Below, in pieces: positions 1-8,878 of a stretch of DNA of 13,786 nt. A program made the position numbers and the translations under genes. Where the stretch lies: assembly GCA_001584585.1 (NCBI GenBank), contig LSYV01000007.1:163292-177077 (forward strand). Reading direction: 5' to 3'. The notes under the pieces are model-generated. The model saw only the letters and a program-made list of their open reading frames with translations, ran no database searches and was not told the origin of the DNA. The stretch comes from Gonium pectorale. Lineage: Eukaryota > Chlorophyta > Chlorophyceae > Chlamydomonadales > Volvocaceae. Each line of letters opens with the position of its first letter. Position 1 is the first letter of the stretch.

Positions 1-270
1 TCCATGCACGATATGAATGCGGCATGACAGTAGTCCAAGAGGCTTCACAGTGCTGTGCTGCACAAGTTTGTACAGCTTCAGTGCAAAGCGAGAAGTTGGC
101 ACCGCCCACCCACATTGATGACGGGCCCATTTCCCTTCATGGAGAATTTCATGGACGTCCCTAAGGAAAAGAGCATTGATACGGCACCCATCACTCAATG
201 CTATCACGGACATGCGGTAGCCTAACTGGCTTGCTTTATTCAACGCATGGAATGCCCCTCCTGCGCAGTA
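1..270. other. Non-coding flank at left edge
   Basis: I see no credible reading frame, splice structure or RNA gene here. It lies downstream of the stop codon of the minus-strand PHD-type frame (stop at 271-273), so it would be that unit's 3' side. No TTACA (minus-strand TGTAA polyadenylation word) occurs in it, which fits a non-functional copy. Confidence 0.4.
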
Positions 271-1229
271 CTACACAATCATCGCAAACAAAAATGAAGA
301 CACGCCATATCCAGCGGCGTCCTTACTAAGGGAGCTTGGCCTATTGCCACCTTTGCGCGTCGCGGCCTTTTTTGCCGTGGGCTGCTCCACATCTGTCGCT
401 TCTCGTGCCTTATGCGATGGCTTCCGTTGCCGTTTTCCCCGGCCCTTATCTGGGCTGGACTGCTGTTGCGCACCGGTGCCTACAATCGCCCCCTCCTCCT
501 GCCCACCAAGAGTTATTGCCTCTGCAGCCGACTCGGTCACCTCAGCTGTGATGGTGACGACCGCTGCCGCCAGGGAGCCGGTGGCGGCAGTCGGCACCTG
601 GGCAGGGGCGGTCGCCACCTGGGCAGCGGCGGTTGCTACCTGCGCAGCGGCGGTCGCCACCTGGGCAGCAGCGGTAGAACCCGCCGCCTGGGTAGCCGTA
701 TGCGCCTCTGCTGCTTGCTGCACCGCCTCCGCCGGTTTGGCGCCTTCAGTACCCGCGGTGCGAGGCAGTAGGGGCAATACCAGTCGCCAGCGGGCACGCC
801 TGGCAGCGGCGGGGACAGGCAGAACGTGTGCCACCCGCCACCGCAGCCGTCGCACAGAAGCATTGACTCCTCGCGGTGCGGGCAGCCGCACTCCTCGCAG
901 CACACGCTATCCCAAAACTCCTCGTCGTCGGCTTCGGGCTCCACGCTAGGCCCGCCAGGCGGCGCGCCCGCCTTCGCAGCATGCGCGATGGGCGGGGCTC
1001 CCAGTGCCTTCTTGCCCGCTGCAGCTGCGCCTTTGACGCTGCGGGCGGCATCGGCGCGCCGCTCATCACGCAACGCCTGCACCTCCGCACGGTCCTTAGC
1101 AGCCAGAGGGGCCAGGGGCACGTCATGAGAGGCCAATAAACAACTAAACCTGCTTGCACAGCATTCAGTTATGCATCTTTCGTATGTCGGAAGCAGGTCA
1201 GGTCGTTGTGCGACCGACCCAGGTCGCAA
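271..1229 (-). pseudogene. PHD-finger protein fragment, frame-broken, probably transposon-derived
   Basis: Two overlapping minus-strand frames together make one protein-like unit. The upstream frame (1229 to 636) contains a canonical C4HC3 PHD zinc finger at 899-765: Cys111, Cys114, Cys126, Cys129, His134, Cys137, Cys152, Cys155, with Trp133 before the His and the usual WYCPYC end. PHD fingers normally read histone H3 tails. It is preceded by a charged segment (ALRDERRAD) and an acidic one (EPEADDEEF). Just after the finger the sensible sequence moves to another frame (about 770 to 271): an Ala/Gln/Thr-rich tract with 7-residue repeats, then a basic tail (GRGKRQRKPSHKARE) and a stop at 271. 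The frame change implies an indel or an unrecognised splice. The upstream frame opens at a TTG, not ATG; a CAG acceptor ending at 1150 could instead begin the exon at 1149. PHD-bearing ORFs are known in algal transposons, so a decayed element is my inference; a real gene with missed introns is the alternative. Confidence 0.5.
590..673 (-). repeat. Four 21-bp tandem units in the PHD-type frame
   Basis: Four consecutive 21-bp units (590-610, 611-631, 632-652, 653-673) differ at a few positions only. Read on the minus strand in the Ala-rich frame they give the 7-residue unit AAQVATA, with AQVPTA at the end. The unit is a multiple of three, so copy-number change would keep the frame. Confidence 0.85.
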
Positions 1230-1261
1230 ACCGGGCGTCCCGTTGGGGCACGTTTGGGCAT

Positions 1262-1700
1262 GACATCCCCGGGTTTAGCTCACGTCTCGATTTTGAGAGC
1301 AATCCGTGATCCAATCACATAAACTTGTCCCTTATATGCATCTCAAGGCCAGAGCTGCGCTAACCCCTGCCAGGGTTCCGTCCTGGGCAAGGGGCGCGCA
1401 GGTCTAGGCCATGCAAGTTCCATGGCCCTGACGCCCGCAGAGAATCCCTCGGCCGAGCTCGGTGCCGCAGAGTGCGGTCTCTTATGATATCTAGCAAGCG
1501 TCTATGCCAATGGATTGGGCACCGGCGGCCTCTTCAGCCGGCGAGGCGCAATGACCACTTTGCGATTCTCCGGGTTTAGCTCTCTTGCTCGAAACAGCAC
1601 CGATCCCCATCAAGGCCGGCGATATGCAACGCTTATGTCGTTGTCAAGGCCAGACGGGGGCTAACGTGGCGCGCCGGGCTGTGTTCAGCCGGTGCGGGCG
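1262..1700. repeat. Diverged direct repeat, period about 301 bp
   Basis: Several words recur in the same order at a constant 301-bp offset: CGGGTTTAGCTC at 1270 and 1571, TCAAGGCCAGA at 1343 and 1644, and CTAAC at 1360 and 1661. Between these islands the copies are strongly diverged. The repeat lies immediately upstream (in the minus-strand sense) of the PHD-type frame, as a 5'-region monomer array of a transposable element would, but this role is inference. Confidence 0.55.
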
Positions 1701-1785
1701 GACCCCCACGGACCCCCTCACCGTCGCGAAAGACTTGAGTCGCCCAGCGGCCAGCGAGCAGCTTCTCCGTGATGACATGCTGTAA

Positions 1786-2634
1786 CCCTAAGTTGTATTA
1801 GTATAAAGAAACGCTCGCAGCCCGGTCTAGCCTACATTCTCTCTCCCCCAAAAGTCAGGTCATAAAAGTCAGAATTAGCTAGCCCTGAGGGCCCCTAGGG
1901 CACCCCTTAGTATTACAGTACTGGTCGGAAGCGGTCCGGGCCGGTTCTGAGGGGTCGTAGGGTGCAGTTTGCGACCGTTAGGGCCGGTAACGGTCAACCG
2001 CCCCCGAGTTGCACTCCCCTCTCCCCTGGGTATAACTGTATGGCCGAGCTAAGGGCAGCGGCGTACTGCAGGAGGCCGCCGTGTCCATAAACAGCCACTG
2101 TTGTGCGCTTTGATTGCTTTGGCACCGCAGGTCGGGTGCCAGGCTGGTAGGAAAGCAGCCCGACACCTTTATGTGGTGCGTACAGCAAGGGCGGGGCAGG
2201 CTCCGCACTAAGCTAGTCCGAGCCGCGCGCATGGCCATGGGTGTCAAGGGTACAAGCGCATTTCAGGATGTGGGACCAGGTTTAAGGCAGCAACTCAACG
2301 GCCCAAAGGCCTCGACGCCGCCCTGATGATGGTCCGCAAATATTATAGCACTGTATAAACAGGCAAGGGTCGTGGAGAGCGACCAAGGCCCCTTATGCAG
2401 TGCAAGCAGTCATTGCCGAGTAACCCCCCGTGCCAGTCGTAGCTCCGTGCAAGACAGAGCTTGCATGCGTTGCTGCAACCCATGTGCACAGGTGAAGCTG
2501 TGCCAGACGCTCGTTGGGGAAGAGCAAAGGGGGTTGCGGACACGAACACGTCACGCGGCATGGCACAAGAATGGACTGCCGCCCCTAACGAAACAACACC
2601 GGTACATGATGCGCAAGCGATCCCTTGCTGGGCG
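1786..2634. other. Non-coding, palindrome-rich stretch
   Basis: No recognisable coding sequence. A perfect 8-bp inverted repeat (GACCGTTA at 1973-1980, TAACGGTC at 1988-1995, 7-nt loop) sits among shorter palindromes such as CAGTACTG at 1917-1924. Several open frames exist on both strands, but none resembles a known protein. One minus-strand frame, 2343-2759, is Cys-rich with no recognisable spacing. Confidence 0.4.
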
Positions 2635-3003
2635 CTACGCGGTTGGTCCGCCGCCGTGAAGATTGCCGCCGCCGGGGCCGGCACAGACTGACACCACCTT
2701 TCGATATGCAGCATTAGGCTGTTGCCAGGCTCCAAGCAGCTTCCGGTCCAGCTCTGCACAAACGCGTCTTGAAATGCGCAGGGTCTGCTGGTGCCCAGCC
2801 CAGCCTTGGAGAGGCGTCATGGCCGTGGTGCCATCGACGTGTAGGAACTCCCACAGCGAGGCATGCTGGCTGGCCAAAAGAGCCGCTGCCCACTGAGGTT
2901 GCGCACAGACGGTCGGTAAGAGTGTGTGTGTTAGGCTGGCAGCATGAGCAGACTGGTTGGCCAGATCCAGTGCGAATGTAGAGAGTGGAAGGCGGCAGGC
3001 AAT
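2635..3003 (-). other. Unassigned 122-codon open frame, possible exon
   Basis: Minus-strand frame open from just after a TAA at 3006-3004 down to a stop at 2637-2635. It has no ATG at its upstream end. The translation looks protein-like, mixed and amphipathic: it contains FALDLANQSAHAASL, then WAAALLASQHASLWEFLHVDG, a Trp-Gly-His-Gln segment and an Arg/Lys-rich helix-like segment (RISRRVCAELDRKLLGAW). An acceptor-like CCAG falls within it and a weak donor (AAG/GTGGTG) near 2700. I do not recognise the family. It could be an exon of the same minus-strand element as the PHD-type frame, or chance. Confidence 0.25.
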
Positions 3004-3435
3004 TTATGCACATTTTCCACGGCGTACGAAGGTCGGTAGCAGGTGATTTCCTGGAACGCCAAGAGCCATGTACGCACCCAAGCCGTTGCCCCATTCATAA
3101 ACTGTACCTATCGTGTAAGGAGGGGGCGTAGCAAGCGCTGGATGAAGCAAACCTAGAACTGTTGAGCGTGAACCCCGACGGGCGCTATGGACGCAATCGG
3201 ATCCCAGCTTGTGGATGCTCCAACGGCGGGGCTTGAGCAGGTGCGGATGGGAAGCGGGAGGAATGCAGCGATGATCCACCTTCTTCCGTCTGCTGGGCTC
3301 CCTCGACATGCTTGCTGCATCCAACCCGATTATTGAATGCATTTCTTGCACCTGCATCTGTTGTATGCCGGAGCTGTTAGGTAGGTCAGCCTGTTGTGTC
3401 TCTACGGATGCAACTCCCCACCGCTTTTATCGCAG
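3004..3435. other. DRP2: Presumed intron 3' part upstream of the first DRP2 exon seen
   Basis: No dynamin-like exon is visible here. It ends in a pyrimidine-rich CCGCTTTTATCGCAG acceptor directly before the first recognisable DRP2 exon at 3436. A donor-like GTAGGT at 3381 might mark a small unrecognised exon, but the sequence before it resembles no part of a dynamin. Confidence 0.45.
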
Positions 3436-5286
3436 GTGCTGTACCGGCTCAAAGAAAAGCGGGTTGCCCTCGAGAAGGTTGTCCTGCAGTATGGAGAGGC
3501 CCCAGCGGGCATCAAGGAGGTGTTCGAGTTGTGCCGGGGCTTCGAGCGGGCATACACGTCGTTCATCAACGTGAGCCCGGCGCCGCTGCGAGGGGCGTGG
3601 GGGACGCTGGAGGTGCACGCGGGTGATAGGCTTCGGGCCGGCGGGCGAGCCAGGATGCACGTGTCGCTGACTGATTGCTATGTGTAAAACCCTCACCCGG
3701 AGCCCTCACCCGGAGCCCTCACCCGGTTGCAAGACACCTAAGCTCAGGCTTCGAGCTTCTCCTTCTGCCGCATTACATCCGCATGCTCTGAGTCATGTCT
3801 CTCATGTTTGGGACCTGTGGAGCCTCTTGACCCTACCTTGCCACACATGCGGCCCGGCTAGCGTCGTGACGCCATGCGCTTTCTCCTGTGGGCCTTGGGG
3901 GGTGCAGGAGTCGCCTGTAGCCAGCAAGATAAAGGAGGCCTTCCTTGGTGAGAAGGGCCTGGCGGGAAAGGTCAAGAAGCTGCCCATGGATAAGGTCTTC
4001 GAGCTCAAGAACGTCAAGGCGGTGAGCTGCGAAAGGGGCGGGCAGCATGTGTGGGGATGAGCCAATAACCCTGCACGTCTCCGACCCGGGGTACATCCCC
4101 CCTCCCCCGCTCGCTTTGCGGGCCCGCCTTTTCGCATGCACCCTTTCCTGCGGCATGCACGCGCAGGCTGCCTGTCTGCAGTTAGTTGCTGCTGGTTGTA
4201 ACTCCTGGGCCACCGCACCTGCCAACACCATCCTCGTGGTCTTACAGGTGTGCCGGCAGGCCGATGGCTACCAGCCCAGCATGGTGGCCCCGGAGAAGGG
4301 CCTGCGCCAGCTGTCGAGCGAGGCGCTGGACCACATCACGGAGCCGGTCAACACGTGCGTGCAGGAGGTGTACAACCTGCTGGTCAACGCGGCTCGGTGC
4401 GTCGGAGCTGGGCTGGGCCGGGGCCCGGACGCAGGGAGTGGAAGGAAGCGCCAGCACAGTGTGCTTGGGCACTGTGGAAGGAATACGGTGTTTCTCCACC
4501 CCCCTGAATGCCCAGACAGCGCTGAGCTGCAGACATTTCAGGGTGAGGGGAGGCGAGTTGAGGTGTGAGCGGCCCGGTTGTGCAGCACCATCTTTTTATC
4601 AACCTTCGGTTCTGCCTCACGCGTGATGTGCTCAGGGAGGCCGCCGAGAAGGCGGGCCAGCACACGGAGGCGGCGCTGATGGGGGCCATGCCCATGTACG
4701 TGCCGGACTTCAAGAACGTGGTGATGCCCGCCATCATCGCCGCACTGGACGAGTGGAAGAAGGAGAGCGAGAAAAGTGAGGGCGGGCGCTAGGACGCGGT
4801 GGGGCGGGCGAAGCTTGCGTCCGCCCTCCAACGGTTCGCAATGGTCACTTAGGTGCCAGCACGCAGCCTGGGCGCCGAGCCAGCGACATGAAACGCAGGA
4901 TTGCGACGCCGTATGCGTGACGCTAATTTGACAGCGGCCCTCAAACCCACATTGCCGCGCGCCAGTGGCCCACATGCTTGTGGACATGGAGCGCTCGTAC
5001 ATCACGGCCGGCTTCTTCCGCCACACCACGCACCACCGCTACCAGAAGATTAAGCAGCAGGAGCAGATGCGCGCGGCGATGGCGGCGAAGGGGGCCATGG
5101 CCGACCAGCCTAAGGGTGCCGTCGGCGCCGTCAAACAGACGGCTGCCAAGTTCTTTCCCTCGTTTGGGCCGGCAGCGGGTGCGCCCCCGGCCGGCGCTCC
5201 ACCCGGCACGCCGCCGCCGCCCGGCGCGAGTCCCGTGGCCGATGACGACTCGGACGACGGCAAGTCGCCGCCAAAGCCTGCCAACG
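3436..5286 (+). other. DRP2: DRP2 stalk (middle domain) exons
   Basis: Five exons encode residues 1-286 of the visible protein. The helical stalk runs from VLYRLKEKRVALEK through ELCRGFERAY, KKLPMDKVFELKNVK, ADGYQPSMVAPEKGL, an amphipathic stretch ending EWKKESEK, and the dynamin signature LVDMERSYITAGFFR. The stalk mediates dimerisation and helical assembly in the family. The ATG at the fourth/fifth exon junction is made from A (4775) and TG (4966). After it comes a Lys/Arg/Gln-rich helix, then a Pro/Ala/Gly linker and an acidic DDDSDDGK patch. Confidence 0.85.
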
Positions 5287-8200
5287 GTGAGGCGCGACTG
5301 CAGTTGCGGATGGTGAATCCGGCCTGTTCTGTTTCGGGGCACAGCCTGGTCCCGAAAGGACGGCATCGTTTCCCATGCTTCCGCTGGGCGGGTTGCACCT
5401 TGCGCACGTTCACCGGATGGTGCTTGGGGCACGCGCATCTGTGCCTCTAGGTAGGGCAATCTGTAGCAACCAACTCTTCACTAACGGCCGCATGTTAACA
5501 AGGCCCAGGGCGGCTTGTGCCCTATGCACTTGGCAACCATGCCACCCCCGATACTCCTGATCATGGTCCAGGGTCGATGCCCAACGTGGGTAACGCGGAG
5601 GACTTCATCGCCGGCTACTTTGACAAGTACGTTTCGGACGACTCAGCACGCTTCCTGGAGGCAATGAAGTGGCAGCGGCGCTTTTTTGTGTTCAGCGAGA
5701 GCCAGCGCGTTCTGTACTACTTCAAGTCGCCGGAGGACGTGTCTAAGCCCTCGGGGCTGCGCGGCCAGGTCAACATCGCTGGTGAGCAGTTGGTTGTATG
5801 AAGGAGGCCTGGCTTGGAAGGTGGTGCAGCCGCACGAACGGTGGTGGTCGGCAGAGCAAGCTCGTCAGAAAGGGGTCCCATCACGGAAAGCACGGGGTGA
5901 CCGCGGGCAGGGCTGTGCTGGGCTCCAGCGGCACCTGCAACGAGCTTAGGATATTGCGGACTGAGTGCCGTATAGCATTCCGCCGTACAGCATTCCGCCA
6001 TACAGCATTCTGCCGTACAGCATTCTGCCGTACAGCATTCCGCCGTACAGCATTCCGTGGCGTGAGCTGTTCTCCATTTGCTCGGATTCTCCCCGCCCCC
6101 GCAGAGTGCATCGTGGAGGACCTGGACGACAAGGGCAACCCGCGGCCCCCTAACTCGCCGCCCAGCATGGCGGCTCCCGATAAGGGCCACCTCATGATCC
6201 GCATACGCCACAAAGACCCCCGCGGCGTGGCGGTCAAGGACCACAATGCCATCATCATGCGAGCGGGTACGGGGCCTGAATCGCTGGAATGGGAGCAGCG
6301 TGCTCAAAGCTAGCAGACAGGAAAGGCAGGCCAAAGCAACCAGAAAGTAACGCAGGCGGGATGCACGCGCGGTTAACGTAAGGGTAATGGGCAGGAGCCC
6401 CCGACTGGTCTGCAAGAGAGATGAGGGTGCCCACGCCATTGAAGATGTAGGAATCCTCCCTGGTGATAAAGACGCTCTCTTTCTGGTTACGTAACCCGTT
6501 GGCAATGGCGTTGGCGCCGGGAGCGCTCGGTTTGCATTGTGTTCCACTTGCGCTCTTCGCTGCCTTTGTTTCCGTCACTGCAGAGAACATTGACTCCAAG
6601 ATCACGTGGCTTGCAAAGCTGCGCAAGGCCGCGGAGCCCCGGCGACCTGCGAACCCGCAGGCAGCAGCGGCTCAGCAACAGGCGGGCGCAGCGGGTGCTG
6701 TGGGCGCGGCTGCAGGAGCCCCAGCAGCGGCGGGCGCGGGCGCGGCGCAGCCGGGGGCAGCTCCCGCGTAAGTCCTCAGAAGGCGGCGGCGGTGGCTCAT
6801 AGGGCCAGAGGTTTGCTTGTTCCCACTTGGCAAATCCTGCGAGGCCAAGCTATGACGGCTGTGTGTTTGTGACACGTCCCGTTTACCGCAGTGCTCCTGG
6901 AGCTGGCCCCGCGGGTGCTGTCTCCGGGCCGAGCACCTCCAGCCTTGCCGTCTCGGGCTTCGGCGGCGCCGGGTTCGGTTTTGATGACGGGGACTTGAGC
7001 TGGGCCAAGGATGCCGAGCCCGTGCTTGACACGCACCTGGGCGAGGGGTCCGCGGCGTTCAGGTGCGCTGCAGGATCGGGAGCCGGGTCAGGGGCACTGG
7101 GTAGACAGCTTGGGGCGCGTGCGTCCGCTTGCGCACGCGGATCTGTCTTGCTTGCTGGGAGGCACGGGGCACGGAGCATTCGCTTACATGTGCAACATTG
7201 ACAGTCTCCAGATCCAGGGAAGGCAGTTTCGCTTCCGCCGTCCAGCTTGGCCAGGTGAGCCCCTCGCTTTCAGCTCTCCTGAACCGTGTCCGTACCTCCG
7301 GCCGCCTCCAGGGCCGACTCGGTACGCGACTCGGAGGGGCGGCTGCTCCCCGCGCCGCAGCAGCTGCTCAACCCGCTGCGCCTGAAGGACCGCCTGGCGC
7401 GCGCGGGCAGCAGCAGCACCTGGGAGGTCCGCTACGAGGCGCTGCTGGACCAGTTCTCCACCGACATGGCGCTGTACATGAGCTGCATCTGCGACACAGT
7501 CGTCATCACTGTGCCCAAGGCCGTCGTGCACTGCATGGTGCGTGGGCGGGGCCGTGGGTGCAGGGCTCCGCGTGCAGATGCCGGTATCGTGCTTGCCGGC
7601 GGGCGCAGCCTCCACGAGCTGACGCGCTTTGACGGGGTTCTGCACTGGCGCAGCCACATAAGGATGTTGGCGTGGAACGGAGCTGGGCTGACGTGGTATG
7701 CCAGGCGTTTGCGGCAACAGACACTGACGATATCGCCCGCCCGCCCTTGCCGCGCCTTTACCCGCTCCGTCAACAGATCCGCAAGTCCGAGAAGAACCTG
7801 CTGGAGCGGCTGTTCACCGTGATCCACCACCTGACGCCAACCCAGATGGAGAACCTGCTGCGGGAGGACGACGTGATTGTGGAGAAGCGCAAGGCGGCGC
7901 GTGCGGCGCTGGAGGACGTCAAGACGGCCATCTTCCAGGTGGGCTGGGCTTTGAGCTGCGCCTTGTTGGCTCCCAATCGACGCAGTCGGTTAGGGCGCTG
8001 CCGCCGTCATGGTGGGCCTGATGGGTACAGGGCACGCTGGATGCCAATCGGGCTTAGTGCTCAGGGTACTACACTCATATGCTGTGCGAGACCTGTCTGC
8101 GTGCCCAGGGGTTCTTGATCTGCATGTCGCCCCCATTGCCTGTCTCCATGTGTGCAGGTGCAACAAGTGCTGGAGCGGCAAAACATGGCGGCGCCGGCCG

Positions 8201-8878
8201 ACCGCAAGGACCGGGTCCAGATGCCGGTAAGGCTGCCACCGAGGTGATTCCAACGTCAACCTTCTGCGTCTTGTGCGCTTCACATGCAATCTCGGCGTGA
8301 GGGCGTGGAACCTGCCCCGACACTCCCCGTGCGGCCGCCTCGCTGCCCTCTCGCTCCCGTCGCCCCTGCAGGCGCTGGTCTTCGCGTATGCGGGCATCAA
8401 GGAGAAGCTCTCGCCTGAGCAATACAACCACTACGACAAAATCTTCAACGCGACGCATGCGCCCGAGTGCCTGCGCTTCACTTGGTTCATCCGGCCGCAG
8501 AACCAGCTGCCTGGGGCACCGCCACCCGGCCAGCCTCGTGGCCCTCCGGGTCCGCCTGGAGCGCCCGGACCTGGCGGCCCTCCGCCGCCGGGCGGCCCGC
8601 ACGGTCCCCCGCACGGGGGCCCGCCGCATGGTCCCCCGCACGGGGGCCCGCCGCCACCCGGTGGGCCCCCGCTGCAGCGGCCCAGTGTGCCTATCGGACC
8701 AGGCGGCCCCATGGGGCCACCCCCGTCAGGCCCGAGCATGACTGGCGGCCTGGCGCGGCCGCCGGGTGCACCTGGGCAGCCACAGCGGCCACCGCCGGCG
8801 GCGCCGATGGGCGCGCCGATGGGGCAACCCATGGCGGCACAGCGGCGACCGCCGCCGCCGCCACCGGGTGCACGATAG
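3436..8878 (+). CDS. DRP2: Dynamin-related protein DRP2, 3' thirteen exons (GTPase domain outside window)
   Basis: Dynamins are GTPases that polymerise on membrane necks; plant DRP2 acts at the plasma membrane, trans-Golgi and cell plate with clathrin. I place exons at 3436-3570, 3908-4021, 4248-4396, 4636-4775, 4966-5286, 5572-5781, 6105-6266, 6584-6767, 6892-7062, 7312-7537, 7777-7938, 8158-8226 and 8372-8878 (stop TAG). Every intron is GT-AG and phases match at all twelve junctions, giving 849 residues. The order is stalk (1 to ~205), short Pro-rich acidic linker, PH (~297-425), long Ala/Pro/Gly linker, GED (~540-680), and proline-rich tail (~720-849). Diagnostic segments are FELCRGFERAYTSFIN, ADGYQPSMVAPEKGLRQL, LVDMERSYITAGFFR and VPKAVVHC, all paralleling Arabidopsis DRP2 rather than DRP1, as does the PH domain. 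GTPase motifs (GxxxxGKS, DLPG, TKxD) are absent here, so the 5' exons should lie left of the window. Introns are 124-337 bp. DRP2 class is secure; individual splice sites are inferred. Confidence 0.9.
3690..3728 (+). repeat. Three 13-bp tandem units in a DRP2 intron
   Basis: CCCTCACCCGGAG occurs at 3690-3702 and 3703-3715, and with two final changes at 3716-3728. It is in the intron 3571-3907, so it does not alter the protein. Confidence 0.85.
5572..6767 (+). other. DRP2: DRP2 pleckstrin-homology (PH) domain exons
   Basis: Three exons (5572-5781, 6105-6266, 6584-6767) encode a PH domain of about 130 residues. Visible marks are the opening AGYFDKY, WQRRFFVF for the second strand, VLYYFKSPED, a middle GHLMIRIRHKD strand, HNAIIMRAEN, and the C-terminal helix with its invariant Trp (ITWLAKLRKA). 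In this family the PH domain binds phosphoinositides and sets plasma-membrane targeting. After residue ~425 the sequence becomes an Ala/Gln/Gly/Pro linker. Confidence 0.85.
5970..6059 (+). repeat. 15-bp minisatellite, six units, in a DRP2 intron
   Basis: Six head-to-tail units of about GTACAGCATTCCGCC run from 5970 to 6059 with single-base variants (C/T in CCGCC/CTGCC; G/A at the first base). It is inside the intron 5782-6104, 45 bp before the acceptor. The repeat is open in several frames, but an in-frame stop soon after the donor means a retained intron would not be translated through it. Confidence 0.9.
7312..8226 (+). other. DRP2: DRP2 GTPase effector domain (GED) exons
   Basis: Exons 7312-7537, 7777-7938 and 8158-8226. 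The GED helices read RYEALLDQFSTDMALYM, VVITVPKAVVHCM, then IRKSEKNLLERLFTVIHHL, ENLLREDDVIVEKRKAARAAL and VQQVLERQ. In Arabidopsis DRP2 the matching segment is VPKAVVLCQ followed by a KS..DML helix, so the junction of the first two exons leaves no gap. The GED packs against the stalk and GTPase head and supports assembly-stimulated GTP hydrolysis. Confidence 0.85.
8372..8878 (+). other. DRP2: DRP2 last exon: unassigned helix segment plus proline-rich domain
   Basis: The first ~48 residues (ALVFAYAGIKEKLSPEQYN and on to RFTWFIRPQNQ) are not part of a domain I recognise. The rest is a Pro/Gly domain with PxxP motifs, ending in a polyproline run (RRPPPPPPGAR) and TAG. In animal dynamins and plant DRP2 such tails recruit SH3-domain partners. 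A 27-bp direct repeat at 8603-8656 produces the GPPHG-type duplications. Confidence 0.8.
8603..8656 (+). repeat. 27-bp tandem duplication in the proline-rich coding region
   Basis: GGTCCCCCGCACGGGG with the following CCCGCCGC starts at 8603 and again at 8630. The first 24 bases are identical and the second copy then diverges. It is in frame and lengthens the Pro/Gly/His tract. Confidence 0.8.

Noticed and set aside
344..949. Plus-strand 201-codon open frame opposite the PHD-type region
   Set aside because: It is the antisense shadow of the PHD and Ala-rich frames; the zinc-ligand pattern and basic tail make sense only on the minus strand.
1268..1325. tRNA or tRNA-derived SINE head suggested by GGGTTTAGCTCA...GAGAGC
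   Set aside because: The D-loop would be far too long, the B-box match is poor, and no acceptor stem or anticodon arm can be folded.
7200..7253. Extra DRP2 micro-exon ending at CCAG/GTGAGC
   Set aside because: None of the possible acceptors gives a length that keeps the frame between the exons ending at 7062 and starting at 7312.
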